Below, one piece after another: positions 12,201 to 23,660 of a stretch of DNA of 64,000 nt (position 1 is its first letter; every line of letters begins with the position of its first letter). A model generated the notes under the pieces. That model worked only from the letters and a program-made list of their open reading frames with translations, did not search any database and was not told the DNA's origin. The position numbers and the translations under genes are program-made. The stretch is taken from the NCBI GenBank assembly GCA_036345935.2, contig JADWOT020000008.1, forward strand, positions 13,389,733 to 13,453,732. The letters run 5' to 3'. Source of the DNA: Taenia hydatigena (Eukaryota > Platyhelminthes > Cestoda > Cyclophyllidea > Taeniidae).

Positions 12201-14926
12201 ATTTGAGGGAGCTCTTAGCACTTCGTCCGTTAGCAATGCATAGTTATATAACCCCCTCTTTCAAATTGCGAAAATAAATGAGGATCCCGCGAACATTCAC
12301 TCTCGAGGGTAAGATTCGCTGTAGAGGAGAGATCTCTTTGTAGTATCACGATTTCATAAGATCATTAAGCAACCTAATAGCAGAAAAGTGAATCGGCTGA
12401 ACTTTGGGGTAATATGGATCGGTAGAACACGAAAGATGAGATAAGGCAATGTGTTTTACACTCTAACTGAAATGCAATGGTGCAATGCACGAATTAATGC
12501 CTCGCGAATGTAAAAGTAAGGTTTCTTGACTAGTTATTTCTGCTTGTTTCTGAAAGGAAACTCTTTCTTGCACATCTTCAAATTGTAGTGAATGACAGAT
12601 ATCGGCCGTAAATGTTCAGCCTCAGCAAGTGAACAATTCCATCTGCGATGCTCCACACACACATATACAAGGTAAATGGAGTCCCCTTAGGGTCACGGAC
12701 GAGATGATACGTGCTTTAAAAGTGCGAGATAGGTGGTGGATTGTTTGGAAGTACTCTATATTGGCGTCGAATTACAAAAGTACAAGAACCATTTCACATC
12801 TCAAGTCAGTTGGGCAGTCAGCAAATAATTCAAAATACTAAACCCAGTACTACAACGTAAATGAAAAAAAGAAAACTGAAAATTGACAGGCCTTCAAGCT
12901 CACTGTCACCTGTAGGTGTAATACACTAGTGACACCAATTCGCACATCCTCTTAGCTTCTAGTGCTATCCCCCTGTAAGTGACACAGGCACCCGTTGAAC
13001 ACGCTAAACACTACTGATAATTGTTTTTGACACCTGAAACTTGGACTGACCTGTTAGGAGCAAAACGAACTTCACTGTCAACGACGGAATCACCTGAACA
13101 TGATGATCTTTGGGTGATGCATTACCAGAACCGGAAGTTTCAGGCCATTACTGAGTGGTTCATTCCGCCATCGCATGGCGCACCTCCCGGTGCTATGCGA
13201 CAGGCATTACGAGAAGCTGCTGGAACTTTGAAATCGAGTTAGACTCGGCTCCTAAAGCCGACAAGCTCAAATCACATTAGTCCTAAAGTATCAGGAAAGT
13301 GTTAGAGCACAACAAAGAGCATCGTGACGATAGGCTAACACTGTATAAGCAGTCGCGAGAATTGCATGCAGTTACATAAATCGCAAGTCATTAGGGCGAG
13401 CTGTACCGAAAGGAGTAAAATCTTTAGTCACCTGTCATAATTAGCAAAAAATTGCAATAAAAAATCTGTCAGAGACAGTATGCACCCTACACGAAAGATA
13501 CGGAGACGTAAATGTCACCCGACGCAAGAAAACTACGGCGACACGCTGACAGCATTTAAATACACTTCATCCGAATGGGTAAGTTTTGAGGGTAGAATGG
13601 TTAACTTGATCGAAACCGATTTACAAAACGAATACTTAATGGTCTGTACTCCCACTTAATCATCTTCCTCCTCGCACCTGTCAATAAACCAAAGCAATAG
13701 AAGAAACAATTATACGCCTATTCAATTCGATCTTGCAACGTTTCACTTGAGATTGTAGCAAATGATGCAATGCATTTCCCAAAAGGGGTGCACGAAAAAA
13801 TTCGCAATTAACGAGTCCCTACAGTTGCACGGAGAGAGCAAAAATAAAGCGAAAAGTAAAGGTCTGACACATGAACTGAACCGTTCCAAATGAGAAAAAG
13901 ATGGACCCTATGAAGTCAATTCCTCTCAATCCACAAAAAACTTACCTGCAAACCACTTCGTTACGCCTAGCGTGAGCGACATAGAGGGGCACAACGCGAA
14001 TGTAGAGGTTGAGCGGAGTGAGTGGCAGCCGGAAGAGGGCCCTCATGACAAAAGGCCGGTCCCTGTTAACGAAGATAATTCGACGTCCTGTCTCATCAGC
14101 ATAGAATTTGTAGTCCTTCGCGGACTCTTTGTCATCAAGGTCTAGACGAAAGTCGTACTGACCTCGGAAGGGACGCCTGTGGTGGAGGGTAGAGGGGAGG
14201 TTAAGTGGTACAATATCTTAATTTTCGGGGTAAAAGTGGAGACTCTTCATTTCCTTTGAGTTTCTTTCATCAGTATGGTGACATATTTGCTGCTAATAGG
14301 CCATTAGCACATGTATGAAAGCCGAGCTCTTTTTGTCAATTCCCAATCTCGTGTACCACAATAAGGCGCTAAAAAAATTAAGTGGCGACAAACCCGAACG
14401 ATCTGGGAACATTTGCTCAGAGGCTTTATGATATTTATCTAAGAGTACGTGTCTTGCATACCTATAGCCTTACTTGCGCTTATAGTAGTTAAATTGGATA
14501 AAGATAAACGGTTTGACAAAAGTCGTGGTTTGAGACCATTTATTTGAGCCGCCAACCATGTGGTAATAGTCAGCAAAGACGAGGAACCACGGGAGGGCAC
14601 TGCGCAGAAAGAATTTATCTGAATAAGCTGATAGGTTCCTTACACGAGTTTCTAAATCTCGATGCCATGACATAATGCCCTATCATTTATGCTAGTAACC
14701 CACAGACACCTATGTAAAGTGTTACTGTAAGCCAACCATCTACAGCCGTTAGGATGGATTTGGGGACCACAAAGTAATATTCGCATACCTCGCTTGCAGG
14801 TCAACGGAGAGACGAGAAGCAGCTGAGGACATAAGCTGTTTTAGAGGAGGAATGAGACATAAAGGGAGACCATACCTGATGTGCCGCTTCAAGGACATCA
14901 AAGGACAAGTCGTGATCTTCTATCAT
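9273..14926 (-). CDS. p53/p63/p73-family transcription factor
   Basis: Five exons join in phase: 14926-14876 (ATG, acidic MIEDHDLSFDVLEAAHQ), 14835-14789, 14176-13946, 12045-11590 and 9840-9273 (TGA), about 450 residues. The DNA-binding domain starts near residue 34 with RGQYDFRLDLDDKESAK, matching the human QGSYGFRL region; the lysine equivalent to human K120 is kept. Zinc ligands appear as C111, H114 (RCANH), C238 and C242 (CYTSC). R248 is present, but human R249 is G and human R273 is H279 (VLGLDCVEVHC), while R280 is kept (TPARD). A 40-50 residue Arg/His/Glu and Ser-rich insertion (about 172-217) interrupts the domain. The last exon holds a basic linker (309-325) and KQRFYLVATKSKERAAQL (399-427), aligning with the tetramerisation strand and helix. 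The family activates stress and apoptosis genes in the nucleus. No FxxxW transactivation motif is seen, and further 5' exons cannot be excluded. Confidence 0.85.
9841..11589 (-). other. p53 intron 4, holding a dispersed repeat
   Basis: This 1.75 kb intron separates the exon ending LEEMS (phase 2) from the exon beginning DPLQPPSVLG. Joining them restores the p53 order LE...VLG...EV-H-C...PARD. Within it lie one copy of the 490-base repeat (10122-10615) and a long open minus frame at 10893-11252 that carries no p53 motif and whose phases do not fit, so it is treated as intronic. Confidence 0.7.
10122..10615. repeat. Dispersed repeat copy 1 (in p53 intron)
   Basis: This segment matches 24294-24787 in direct orientation. 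From CATTSATCCAGCGCTGTG to about 10580 I found only two substitutions (CCCTAATCG against CCCCAATCG, and ACCGGTGG against ACCAGTGG). Divergence rises after GTCCATAATGCGCC. No terminal inverted repeat, poly(A) tail or clear target duplication was recognised. Copies carry a 68-codon minus open frame ending at 10326, with no known domain. Confidence 0.9.
12060..13945 (-). other. p53 intron 3
   Basis: Sequence between the exon ending VVC(R) with donor GTAAGT-like GTAAG and the exon starting (R)CANH after CATCTTTAG. Plus-strand open frames at 12629-12841 and 13021-13242 occur here; neither has splice support or a known motif, so no gene is called. Confidence 0.6.
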
Positions 14927-16158
14927 GGCTAAAATAGGCAATCTAAAGAGGTGAAATAATTGCAAAAAATGGAAGCAAGAAAAAGATTATAATGACTTTT
15001 CCGAATTATCCACATAGGTAAACAGAAGTGGCGTGAAAAGATGCAAGGGACATTTGGAAATTCACTCGAGATCATGAGTCGTAACAACCCTTCAGGGGTA
15101 TGAGATAGAGGTTAAAATAACCAAGTTAATAAATGAAACGCAATTCATGCGTACTTAAAAATGTATAATAGGTTTTGACGGCGAATTAAGTAATGGACGA
15201 ATGGTCGGGGCACAACCAAATTATTCCACCGATTTTAACGTTAATCTATACGATCGAGCTTGCACCTTATTCCATTCTTGGTCGACCTATCAGCTAGGGG
15301 ACTGAATAAATTGTTGAGCCAAAGAGACGTTATACCGCAACTCCTCAGGAATCTTGACTTAAGCTTTTGAGCAGTAGCCTCCAGATAGCCAGTAACGCAG
15401 AAACAATTGTAAAACCACCCAAACTGTGCTCAAAATTATTCCTGATAAACATGGAAAACAACATTTACGCTGTAACAAGAGAGAAAAACACGCACCGGAA
15501 GCCCACACGCCTCAAGAACCACCAAACAGGTTGGAAAAGGCGCAGAAGCGTCGACCTTGGATTTAAGGGAAAATGGTATTCGATAGCGGTGGTTTACATT
15601 TATTTTGTGTTTGACAAATTTATGCCCAACTGCGATTTCCGTAGATTAGGGAAACGATTAAAAGTTCCGTTTACCATTGACTAACTGTTTCTTAAATGCG
15701 CTCAAATGTTGCAGAATATTTCATTTTCATTCCTTTAAGTAAAATTGGATAGCTAATAGAAACCACACTTGATCCGGTTTATGCGTACAGAGAATTGTTG
15801 GATTTAATTAACATACGCTTCATGAGTTTTAATCTCTTAATGACTTCTAGAAAAGCAATTCTTTTAAAAACCAATGCTGATTCTGCATACCTCTCTGCAT
15901 ATAATACCATTAAGAAGACTTAGGGTCTTTTGAATCGATGATTATCTACTAAACTTTCAGTTTTACTGTCCTCATTCTGATTGACAAGCTGCATATAATC
16001 ATCCATGCACTGCTTCCACTTTAACAAATAATTTGCTCGAAACTAGTACATTATTTCGTTTTTCCACCTTTGGGCTAAATAGACGACAGAGCATTCACTA
16101 ACACTAAGTTCACAACAAGGTTGGGGGCGTTTAGCGCGTTTTACGGCATCAGCGGGGT

Positions 16159-19100
16159 ATGCTTGCATCTCGACCTGAGGATTCGAGGCTCTTGGTCGCC
16201 GTTGGAGGTATTATTGCATGCTTCAATCAAGAGTAAGGCGAAGAAATACACCCTCACGTTTTAGTTCATCACATTCAATTCTAAAAACTGGTCCTGAGGA
16301 CAAGGAGTAATACTCGTTCACAGGGTGCTTAATAGGCTTGAATGTATAGGAAGGCTTTGGACTTAGATGGCCAAAATGGTGCCTTATGCAGCTGCATTTC
16401 CGATTCCGGTCGTCTTTTTGCGGTGTGTGATACAAATAAGATTTTGAGAATATTTAAATCTGACAAAGACTCCTGGAGTTTGTTAAAGGAACAGTACCTG
16501 TGTATTACCTTAATAAGGCTTGTGTGGCTAGAAATATCAAAAAGAAGGTTGGTTGCCTCACCTTCATGCCCGATGAGCGATCAATTCTTCTTGGTGAAAA
16601 GTCGGGTTACGTTACCTGCATTTCTATTGACGGAAATAATTCAGAGTTATTCCAAATCGATGGTGAGGATGCGTTTCTAGGACATCTTTCACTCCTCACA
16701 GACGTTGTAAGTCGATCCAAATTTTCAGTGGCGTTCACATTCCTGCATTTTTAGGTTTTAAATAAAGAAGGTCGACTTATCGGCACATGTGATCGAGATG
16801 AAAAGATTCGCATTAGTCGCTCCTCTCAGCCTCATGTTATCGAGTCATTTTGCCTTGGACATACAAAGCTAGTTTTTCAATGACTTATTCTTCCTCTCTA
16901 GGTCGGTTTTTGAAATCGCTTTCCCTGATAACAATCACCTCGTATCTGTTGCTGGTGTAAGTTTCTTTTATCTGGCTATATTTCCTTCTGTGCTCGTTTA
17001 GGATAGTCGCCCTTTTTTCTGTTGTAGGATGGATTCGTTCGTCTTTGGAATGCCCTCGAAGGGGTCGAGTTGGATGCAATTGAACTTGCCCCGCATCTGA
17101 ATAAGATACGAGGTTGTGGAACTGATACTGAGACCCAAGATTTTCTTGCTTCGCGTCTGATTATTATCGGATGCACGACTGTACTGGGTGTTCGGTCGTA
17201 CGTTTTGTGCTTCTGCTCGCACATTAAATTGCCATGTCTCTTTTCAGACATGATTGTATAGCCGCTGTAAAGCTCTTTAATGATTTCTCTGCTTTTGTAA
17301 GAGACGATGGCAGCGACGCAGTGGTTAGTGCAGTTCTCTGCCCCAAAAATGAGCGCTTTATTGACTGCTGTGTAATCAATCACAGAGTCACCGAGAAGGA
17401 CTTTGAGGTTGTTTGTGTAACGGAACCTCTTTCAAGATTCGTGTCTTGGACCGCTGTGTACTGTAAAGATTCTGCGTTGGAATGGAGTCAGGTTTGAAGC
17501 ATGTTACATTCCACTTCGCATAAGATTATTGAGCAATTAATGTCAGTCTTTTGCTTCTGATTACTAATTTTAGGTGAAGGAATGGGATGCCTTGCCGCCC
17601 GAATTGAAGGCCGAGAATGGTAAGATACAGATTTTGCCTGCGTGTTTTGCTAACTACGATGTGCTTTCTCTATGGTTCTTTGCGTCCTTTATCCTTGCAG
17701 AGGTTGTTTCAAGTCGCATGGGGGCCTTTATTTAGAAGTCTTAAGTGTTGTTATTTCTAATTTTAACTTCATTTTTTTTGCTCCAAAACCACCGTGTTTC
17801 AGTAAACTTGCATTCTGAGCCCTTCAGTTCACACCCTCTCAGTTGGTTAGGTTTTGTGTTCGCTCTCGGTGGCCCTCGTGGGTACCCAAAATGCACGAGT
17901 TTTGGCTGCGTTTCGGGCTATGGATAGGGGCATTAGGGGTGTCTCGTCTCGAGGGCTCTTGTTTGATTGACATTACTGGTACCTGTTCATCATCAGTTGA
18001 GGCTGTAATATATTTCTTGGAGTCAGAGTTGCTACTTGAGCAGCTGATGAAGTTGAAGGCGCTAGCACAAACGAGATTGCTACGATTCCCGTGCCATCAG
18101 CCGATCGCCTTACTAATAGCGTAGCGCATACCGTGACGGTTGATTCGTAGCTCATGCAGTACAAAGAATTACTCAGAGTCGACCTCGCTTCACGGAATGT
18201 CACAGAAGAAATGTTTCCTGCTTCACAAGTTGGGGCAAGCAGAGTTCGGTAAGTAGTGCATTATAACATTACCGCAGAAGATGGAGATCGCGCTTCGAAC
18301 GAAAAGATAGAATTCCTACGAAGAAGGCTTGGTGACCGGTCATCTCTTTCCACCTAGCGGTGCGATGCCTGTAATTGGTAGTGAGTGAGACCAATGGTTT
18401 GGTATGTTGAACTTCCGGGCAGTGGGTTTGAGTTTCAAGTTAGAGTCTTGGCAATTACTAATTTGAGGCACTCGATTTATCCAGTTTTAAATCGGTTAAA
18501 ACGCGTTTTGAGCGTCTTTTGCTGCGATTGGCGAGTGTTGGCTTTTTGTTAGATCGCAGTGACCTTTGATTTGGTAGTAAATCATTGTTTGCATAGTCAT
18601 TTTTAAATGTCTCACGCGCGTCTTAAAAAAATTTATTGCCTTATAATCACCAGCCGCATTTTTTTCAAGATGGGAGATTTAGTCATTTCTTCCTCAGTAT
18701 TCTTAGCGTTATTGTCGATGATACGTCCCTGGTCGTCTTCGTGACGGCAGAGGCTTCGTCGTTATGCGGGAATGGGACAATTTCTCAAGCTATCAAGCTA
18801 ATGTCAGTTTAGCTTTCTTGGAAGGCAGAGTCAGTCTCCGTTGTTCATTGCTGTTTAGTTTTTAATGAATGCAATGGCCATCTCTTGAAGTTAGTTTTGG
18901 TTTTTTCGGCTTAAATTACGATCGTCATTGTATCTTTTCCTATCTGAGGTTCTTTTGCAGAGGAAAGCAACGATCATAAAATATTATGCTCATTTCAAAG
19001 ATAATGATATTACTTTCTGGTTCCGTTTATCGAATTACTTACGACTTTCTCTGGTGAGGCATTATACAATTCATTTTTTCTCGCCAAGTCAATCACGTTT

Positions 19101-19326
19101 TTGCCCTCCTCAAGGTCACTTCCCACGACTGCAGATGCTGATGGAGATGGGAAAGAGTTTCGTCAATGCGAGCGGTTTCGACGCCTACGAGAAAGGCAAG
19201 GAGGAGACACACAAGCGTATCAAAGAGCGACACCAACGCCATCAAGCCAAACGGAAGCGGCAAAGGGTCAGGGTAGATGAGAAGGGGGAAGGGAAGGAAA
19301 AGGAAAAGGAAGCCTCAATTCCCTAG
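16159..19326 (+). CDS. WDR4: WDR4/Trm82, tRNA m7G46 methyltransferase subunit
   Basis: WDR4 is the beta-propeller partner of METTL1/Trm8 and stabilises the enzyme that methylates tRNA G46. Exons joining in phase: 16159-16232 ([20 protein letters not shown]), 16350-16493, 16532-16706 ([20 protein letters not shown]), 16755-16867 ([19 protein letters not shown] then ESFCLGHTK), 16902-16956, 17028-17194 ([20 protein letters not shown]), 17248-17491 and 17574-17619. CDRDEKIR and ESFCLGHT are the most family-specific strings. The C-terminal tail is read in 19127-19324: [20 protein letters not shown] followed by a Lys/Arg-rich helix, matching the conserved FDNVxxYxxRK tail. Joining segments between 17620 and 19126 are uncertain; candidates are 18059-18120, 18151-18248, 18698-18802 and 18961-19051. 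An alternative exon at 17701-17735 would stop early. ATTAAA at 19411 may be the poly(A) signal. Confidence 0.85.
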
Positions 19327-19419
19327 GTGGCGAAGCACTTGAAATATGTGAACTCATTCCGTCCATTTCTGTTTCCTCAAATGCACAGACAGAACAAAGC
19401 AGTCGTTCTGATTAAAGGT

Positions 19420-22400
19420 CAAAGATATGGAGGCGTTTGTTTACTGTACCTACTTTTAGGATTTTCGTAGGTTTAAGGTATTTTGTTTTGGTAAAGGGTG
19501 TTATTTTATCTGTGTTTTCAAGCCATTTCTTTGTTAGACACGTGAATAGCACTTAATTGAAGAAAAGTTGGAATTCATTCTTGCTAAATACTTCAGATTA
19601 TTCAGTGTCGCGGTGACTTAGTGAGGGTACTCCTACGGGGCTAGGAGTGGGGTGACTTTGCCCTAGCGACTAGTTTCTCTCAATGTGCAAAGGTAGGAAT
19701 TGATTTTGTTAGGAACTTCGGAATTGGAAGTCGCGGGCCTCCCTCCCACCTTGTGCTAATGGATGCGAAAGACACTTTAACCCTAATTTAAACGAAATGG
19801 CGAATTTGTACTGCCTGCCGGGATTATTAAGGATATTTCATGTGTGCGACCATTTTAGCTGCAAGTGTCTTTCGGCTTTTAGTGGTCTCTGCTAGAAAGA
19901 CTTCTTGTAAGCTGTGCAGTTGCAAGGTACTATTCTTAATCTGTTCACACAGGTGCTTTGATTTACCAGTAAAGCCCTCTATTTTGCTCAGCTATCCCCT
20001 CTTAGTTCCAATCTCCATATGCGCTGAACGTCTCTTGTAACATTCCTTGCGTAGCATCTGCAGAGTAGGTATTGTGCAGTATCAGAAAGAACCACCCAGA
20101 AATGGTTTGAAATTCCTGACTCTGATAATGGATCACCCAAAACCGCATGGCTATTCGGGAAGACTACTGTTAACAGTGCTGGATTGCGTGTCGCTACCGG
20201 CACATCAGTTTAAGATTAACGGGTCGGCAATGCACTTCATTGTCGTTCAGCGCGCCTCATGAAGCAATTGTTTATATGCAAGGGGTGAGGGGTTGTGGAA
20301 GCTGGGGCAATGGATTTCGAGTGTCCTAGCAGCTGGTAACGAGCTTGAAGGGTTTTTTGATTTCACCGGATGTTCGGCCAGTAATCTAACAGCACAACTC
20401 TCAACGTGGTAACCAGCCCGTAAATCGCTATGGCATAACTTGTCACTTGAGCTGTAAGGGGCTTCTTTCAGTGCCAAGATATTTATTGGAATTTTTGATA
20501 GTTACGATTGGAGGGCATATTTCCATCCGGCAGACGTTCTAGGAAGTACAACCTGACCTACTCATCTTGCTGTAGATGCACAATCCGACCAAGTTTAATT
20601 CAAGAAGTTGAAAGGAGATCCCGCAGGACCTTCTGACTAACTTTACTGACCATAGCAGACTGCCTCTTTATGACTCATCGTAGAATTCTCAATCGAAACT
20701 TAACCCAATGCATTAGCATGTTTATCATTAAAACAGCTATCGGATGGTGACCAATCTCCACAGCTTAGCCGGATGAACAAGAGTAAAGTTAGCAGTGTAC
20801 TTAGAGAGAAGGAAGCTTTTCAGCACCATTGGCCAACAACGACGGAACCGCTGATCTCGTAGTAAATGGCAAAGAGACGACAGCTATCGACAGATGAACG
20901 TAAGTGTCTGCTTTTGAGATCGCGTCTTAGGTTATGGATAATGCTACTACTTGCCCGTCACCGCTGTGTCGACTGGTGTCGCGATGGACGAAAGTGAAGA
21001 ATAAAATGAAATATCGTCGGGAGGCTCTGCAAACGGATGAAAAATGGGTCCACTTGGCAGCTTGCATCATCTGTGTTGCACACGAAATTGTGCCTCAAAG
21101 CAGAGGAATGGAGACAAGATACGCCTCTGAAAATAATTACATTGCTTTGGTCAATCTTAAAATGTGTACACTAACTCATTACTACCAACATGGGAGTAGC
21201 TTATTCAATTTTAACTTTATTAGATGAGCGAAGTTATTCAACACCTTTCAATTCTTAAACTTCGCTTGGCAGCGTAAATTCCCATGGTGGCGGCAGAAAT
21301 CGCTCCACTTCCTAAAATAAATTCAAAAGGCTAAGTGTTTGTGGTTACCTACCAGCACCGCGTACCTTCACCCTGCTCACTCGTCTGCTAGTTTTTATCT
21401 GACAGCCACTGCCTTGTCTCAGATGTCACTGGACACCTTGAAGGTAGGTGTGATGCTATTTCTTGGGCAGAAATAAGCAATAACTGAGTGTTTGGTAACG
21501 TAAGTTGGATGGTCACAAGAATTGCAAACTCAGCAGCCAGGCTAAATGTACAACAGCATGAAGACCCTTAACGACGTCTCCTTCCCTTCCACCACTTCCT
21601 TCTTTCAAGTGCCTCGAAATCCCCTGCACGCCATACATCAAACCTCTTTCGCGTTCACTTGCCTGTGCACCTTATTGGTGTTCTCAGTCTTCCCTGAAGT
21701 TATAATAAACTAAAGTAGTGTGAAACAGCATCTACAATTGGCACATGAATGAGCTGATGGGGTAATAGCACGACTCAAGACCGCACCGTAAATTACCATT
21801 GGTCGACATTCTGGTCCACCCTTTTTCTCATTTATCTTTCCGCCATCTCACACAGTCAGGATGACAAAATTGTGCCCTACAGCATTCGGACTAACAGAGA
21901 ACAGATATCCATTTCATCCTTTTGCAACTTCTATTTGCGTGATTCACTGCCTCCAAGTTCCGATCTTAGACCCGTCACCTTGTGAATTTCACGTTGGTCT
22001 CTGGTCGCGTCCACCACATTACCACATTTACCGAGGTAGCGAAATTGTTGCTAGATCTCACCTCTTCTACTACGTATGCATGTACCGCTCTGCATATCCT
22101 CAGTCCCCACTGAATTCATCTCCGCCTCGGATGCCCTACTGTTGCATTACTGCGCTGATAATAGTGGCAACTGGGCAATTCAAATACTGTAAATATTAAC
22201 ATGGTCACCCGAGGCAGTGGCGACACAACAGTTGATCGTCTGTGAATATTTAAAATAAATCACTACACCGTTTAAAGAGATATTTACCAAATTTAAAAAA
22301 CGCACCATTTAAAAATACCAAGCACTCCCAGTGAACGCCGAATGCGATATTGCACACTACGTAGCAACCGGTATCTGACGTCTCAATCTGAGTGGTATAT

Positions 22401-22580
22401 GCTTGATTATCATCATGCAAATTTTTCTAGTCAAGATTGTTCAGCGCAATATCTGAGCTCCCTGGACCAGCTTTCACGACCTTAAAAAGACGAGAAAGGC
22501 TTCACTTCATTTGAACCTACTGTATTCAACCAAAAGGGGATGGTAGGCATATTACATACTACGCCTTAAAAATATCCATT
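19420..22580. other. Intergenic, no supportable gene
   Basis: About 3.2 kb between the WDR4 end and the mitofusin 3' side. Short plus frames at 20934-21227 and 21861-22199 lack splice context, composition bias or motifs. I see no repeat or RNA gene. Confidence 0.45.
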
Positions 22581-22587
22581 CAATAGA

Positions 22588-23070
22588 TTAATAAGTGTAG
22601 CCAACGCTTAACATCGACGCAAAAGGTGCTTCATCAGGATCTGAAATGAAATGGAACCTTACCGCAAAAGAAACTATCCTACGAGGCCTCCAAACTAATC
22701 CTCCGCGAGCAGAAGCATAAGATACATGACCCCACCAAAAACGAACTCGCGGGATTACTAACATCTCAGAAATGGCCCTTCTCAATCGTCTCCAAGCCGG
22801 CTTGTGATCCCATGAGACCCCACTATGGTAAAGATCAAAGCTGCTAACAAAGGCGGCACTGCACATCCCCTCCGCCCACAGATAAGACAGACACCGACCA
22901 GATATACCTTGGTTGTAACAAACGGATGGGATCACCCAGGAAGCAGAAACCGAATGGATCCCGTCCGCACAAGCAGATAGACGTTCTTGACCGTCTAGCC
23001 TTCCACGCTCATTAGTTAGTCTACTGCATCCATTTTCTGCCCTAATGGCACGGTCAAAAAGCACGTGCAC
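22588..23070 (-). other. Long open frame of unknown status
   Basis: A 160-codon minus frame opens with ATG, MHVLFDRAIRAENGCSRLTN, and stops at 22588. It has no recognised domain. Trp, Arg and Ser are frequent. Its length is notable where most frames close within 70 codons, but there is no splice or homology evidence that it is a gene; it could be a decayed mobile-element fragment. Confidence 0.15.
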
Positions 23071-23660
23071 TCATGGTTTAGTTGTCAGTACGGTCGGTCC
23101 GTGAGCATACGTCCAACTACTGACAGGTCAAGGTCGTAGAAGCGATCGTCCCTTTGTGCCACAGAAACCTACCATGATTCTATCTGTATAGCTGACGCTA
23201 AACCAAACGGAGGAAGGGCATCCCCTTCGTGCCACTTAAACAGGGCATATTTCCGGCTTCAGCCTCGTGTTCAGTTGACTGAAAGTAGCGTAACATTGCT
23301 ATCAACTAATATAAAGTAGGCCCTAACAAACGGTGAGACCCATACTGTTCCAGTTTGACAAACGCATAAAACGTCAATAAGCGTGAGCACAAATGAATGG
23401 CAGGAATGTCAGCAGATGCATATAGTTTTACAACTCTAAGGGACTGCAAAAACATTGGAGGATAAAGATACAAGATAGTAAGAAGGCTAATTCCATGCCG
23501 AGCTTATGTAATCCTTGTGGAATTTGTCCAAGCAGCCGTCCAGGTAGATCGCACCATTCCTGCGACAGAGTGGTTTCGTTGTTAAACAGAGTAAATGAAA
23601 ATTCATCCAGTTAGCTCCATTCAAGCATGAATTCCGAACAAATACACACGAGGCGCAGAC

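Noticed and set aside
22588..23070. 160-codon minus open frame considered as a gene
   Set aside because: Length alone; no domain, splice context or conserved neighbour supports it, so it is listed only as an open frame.
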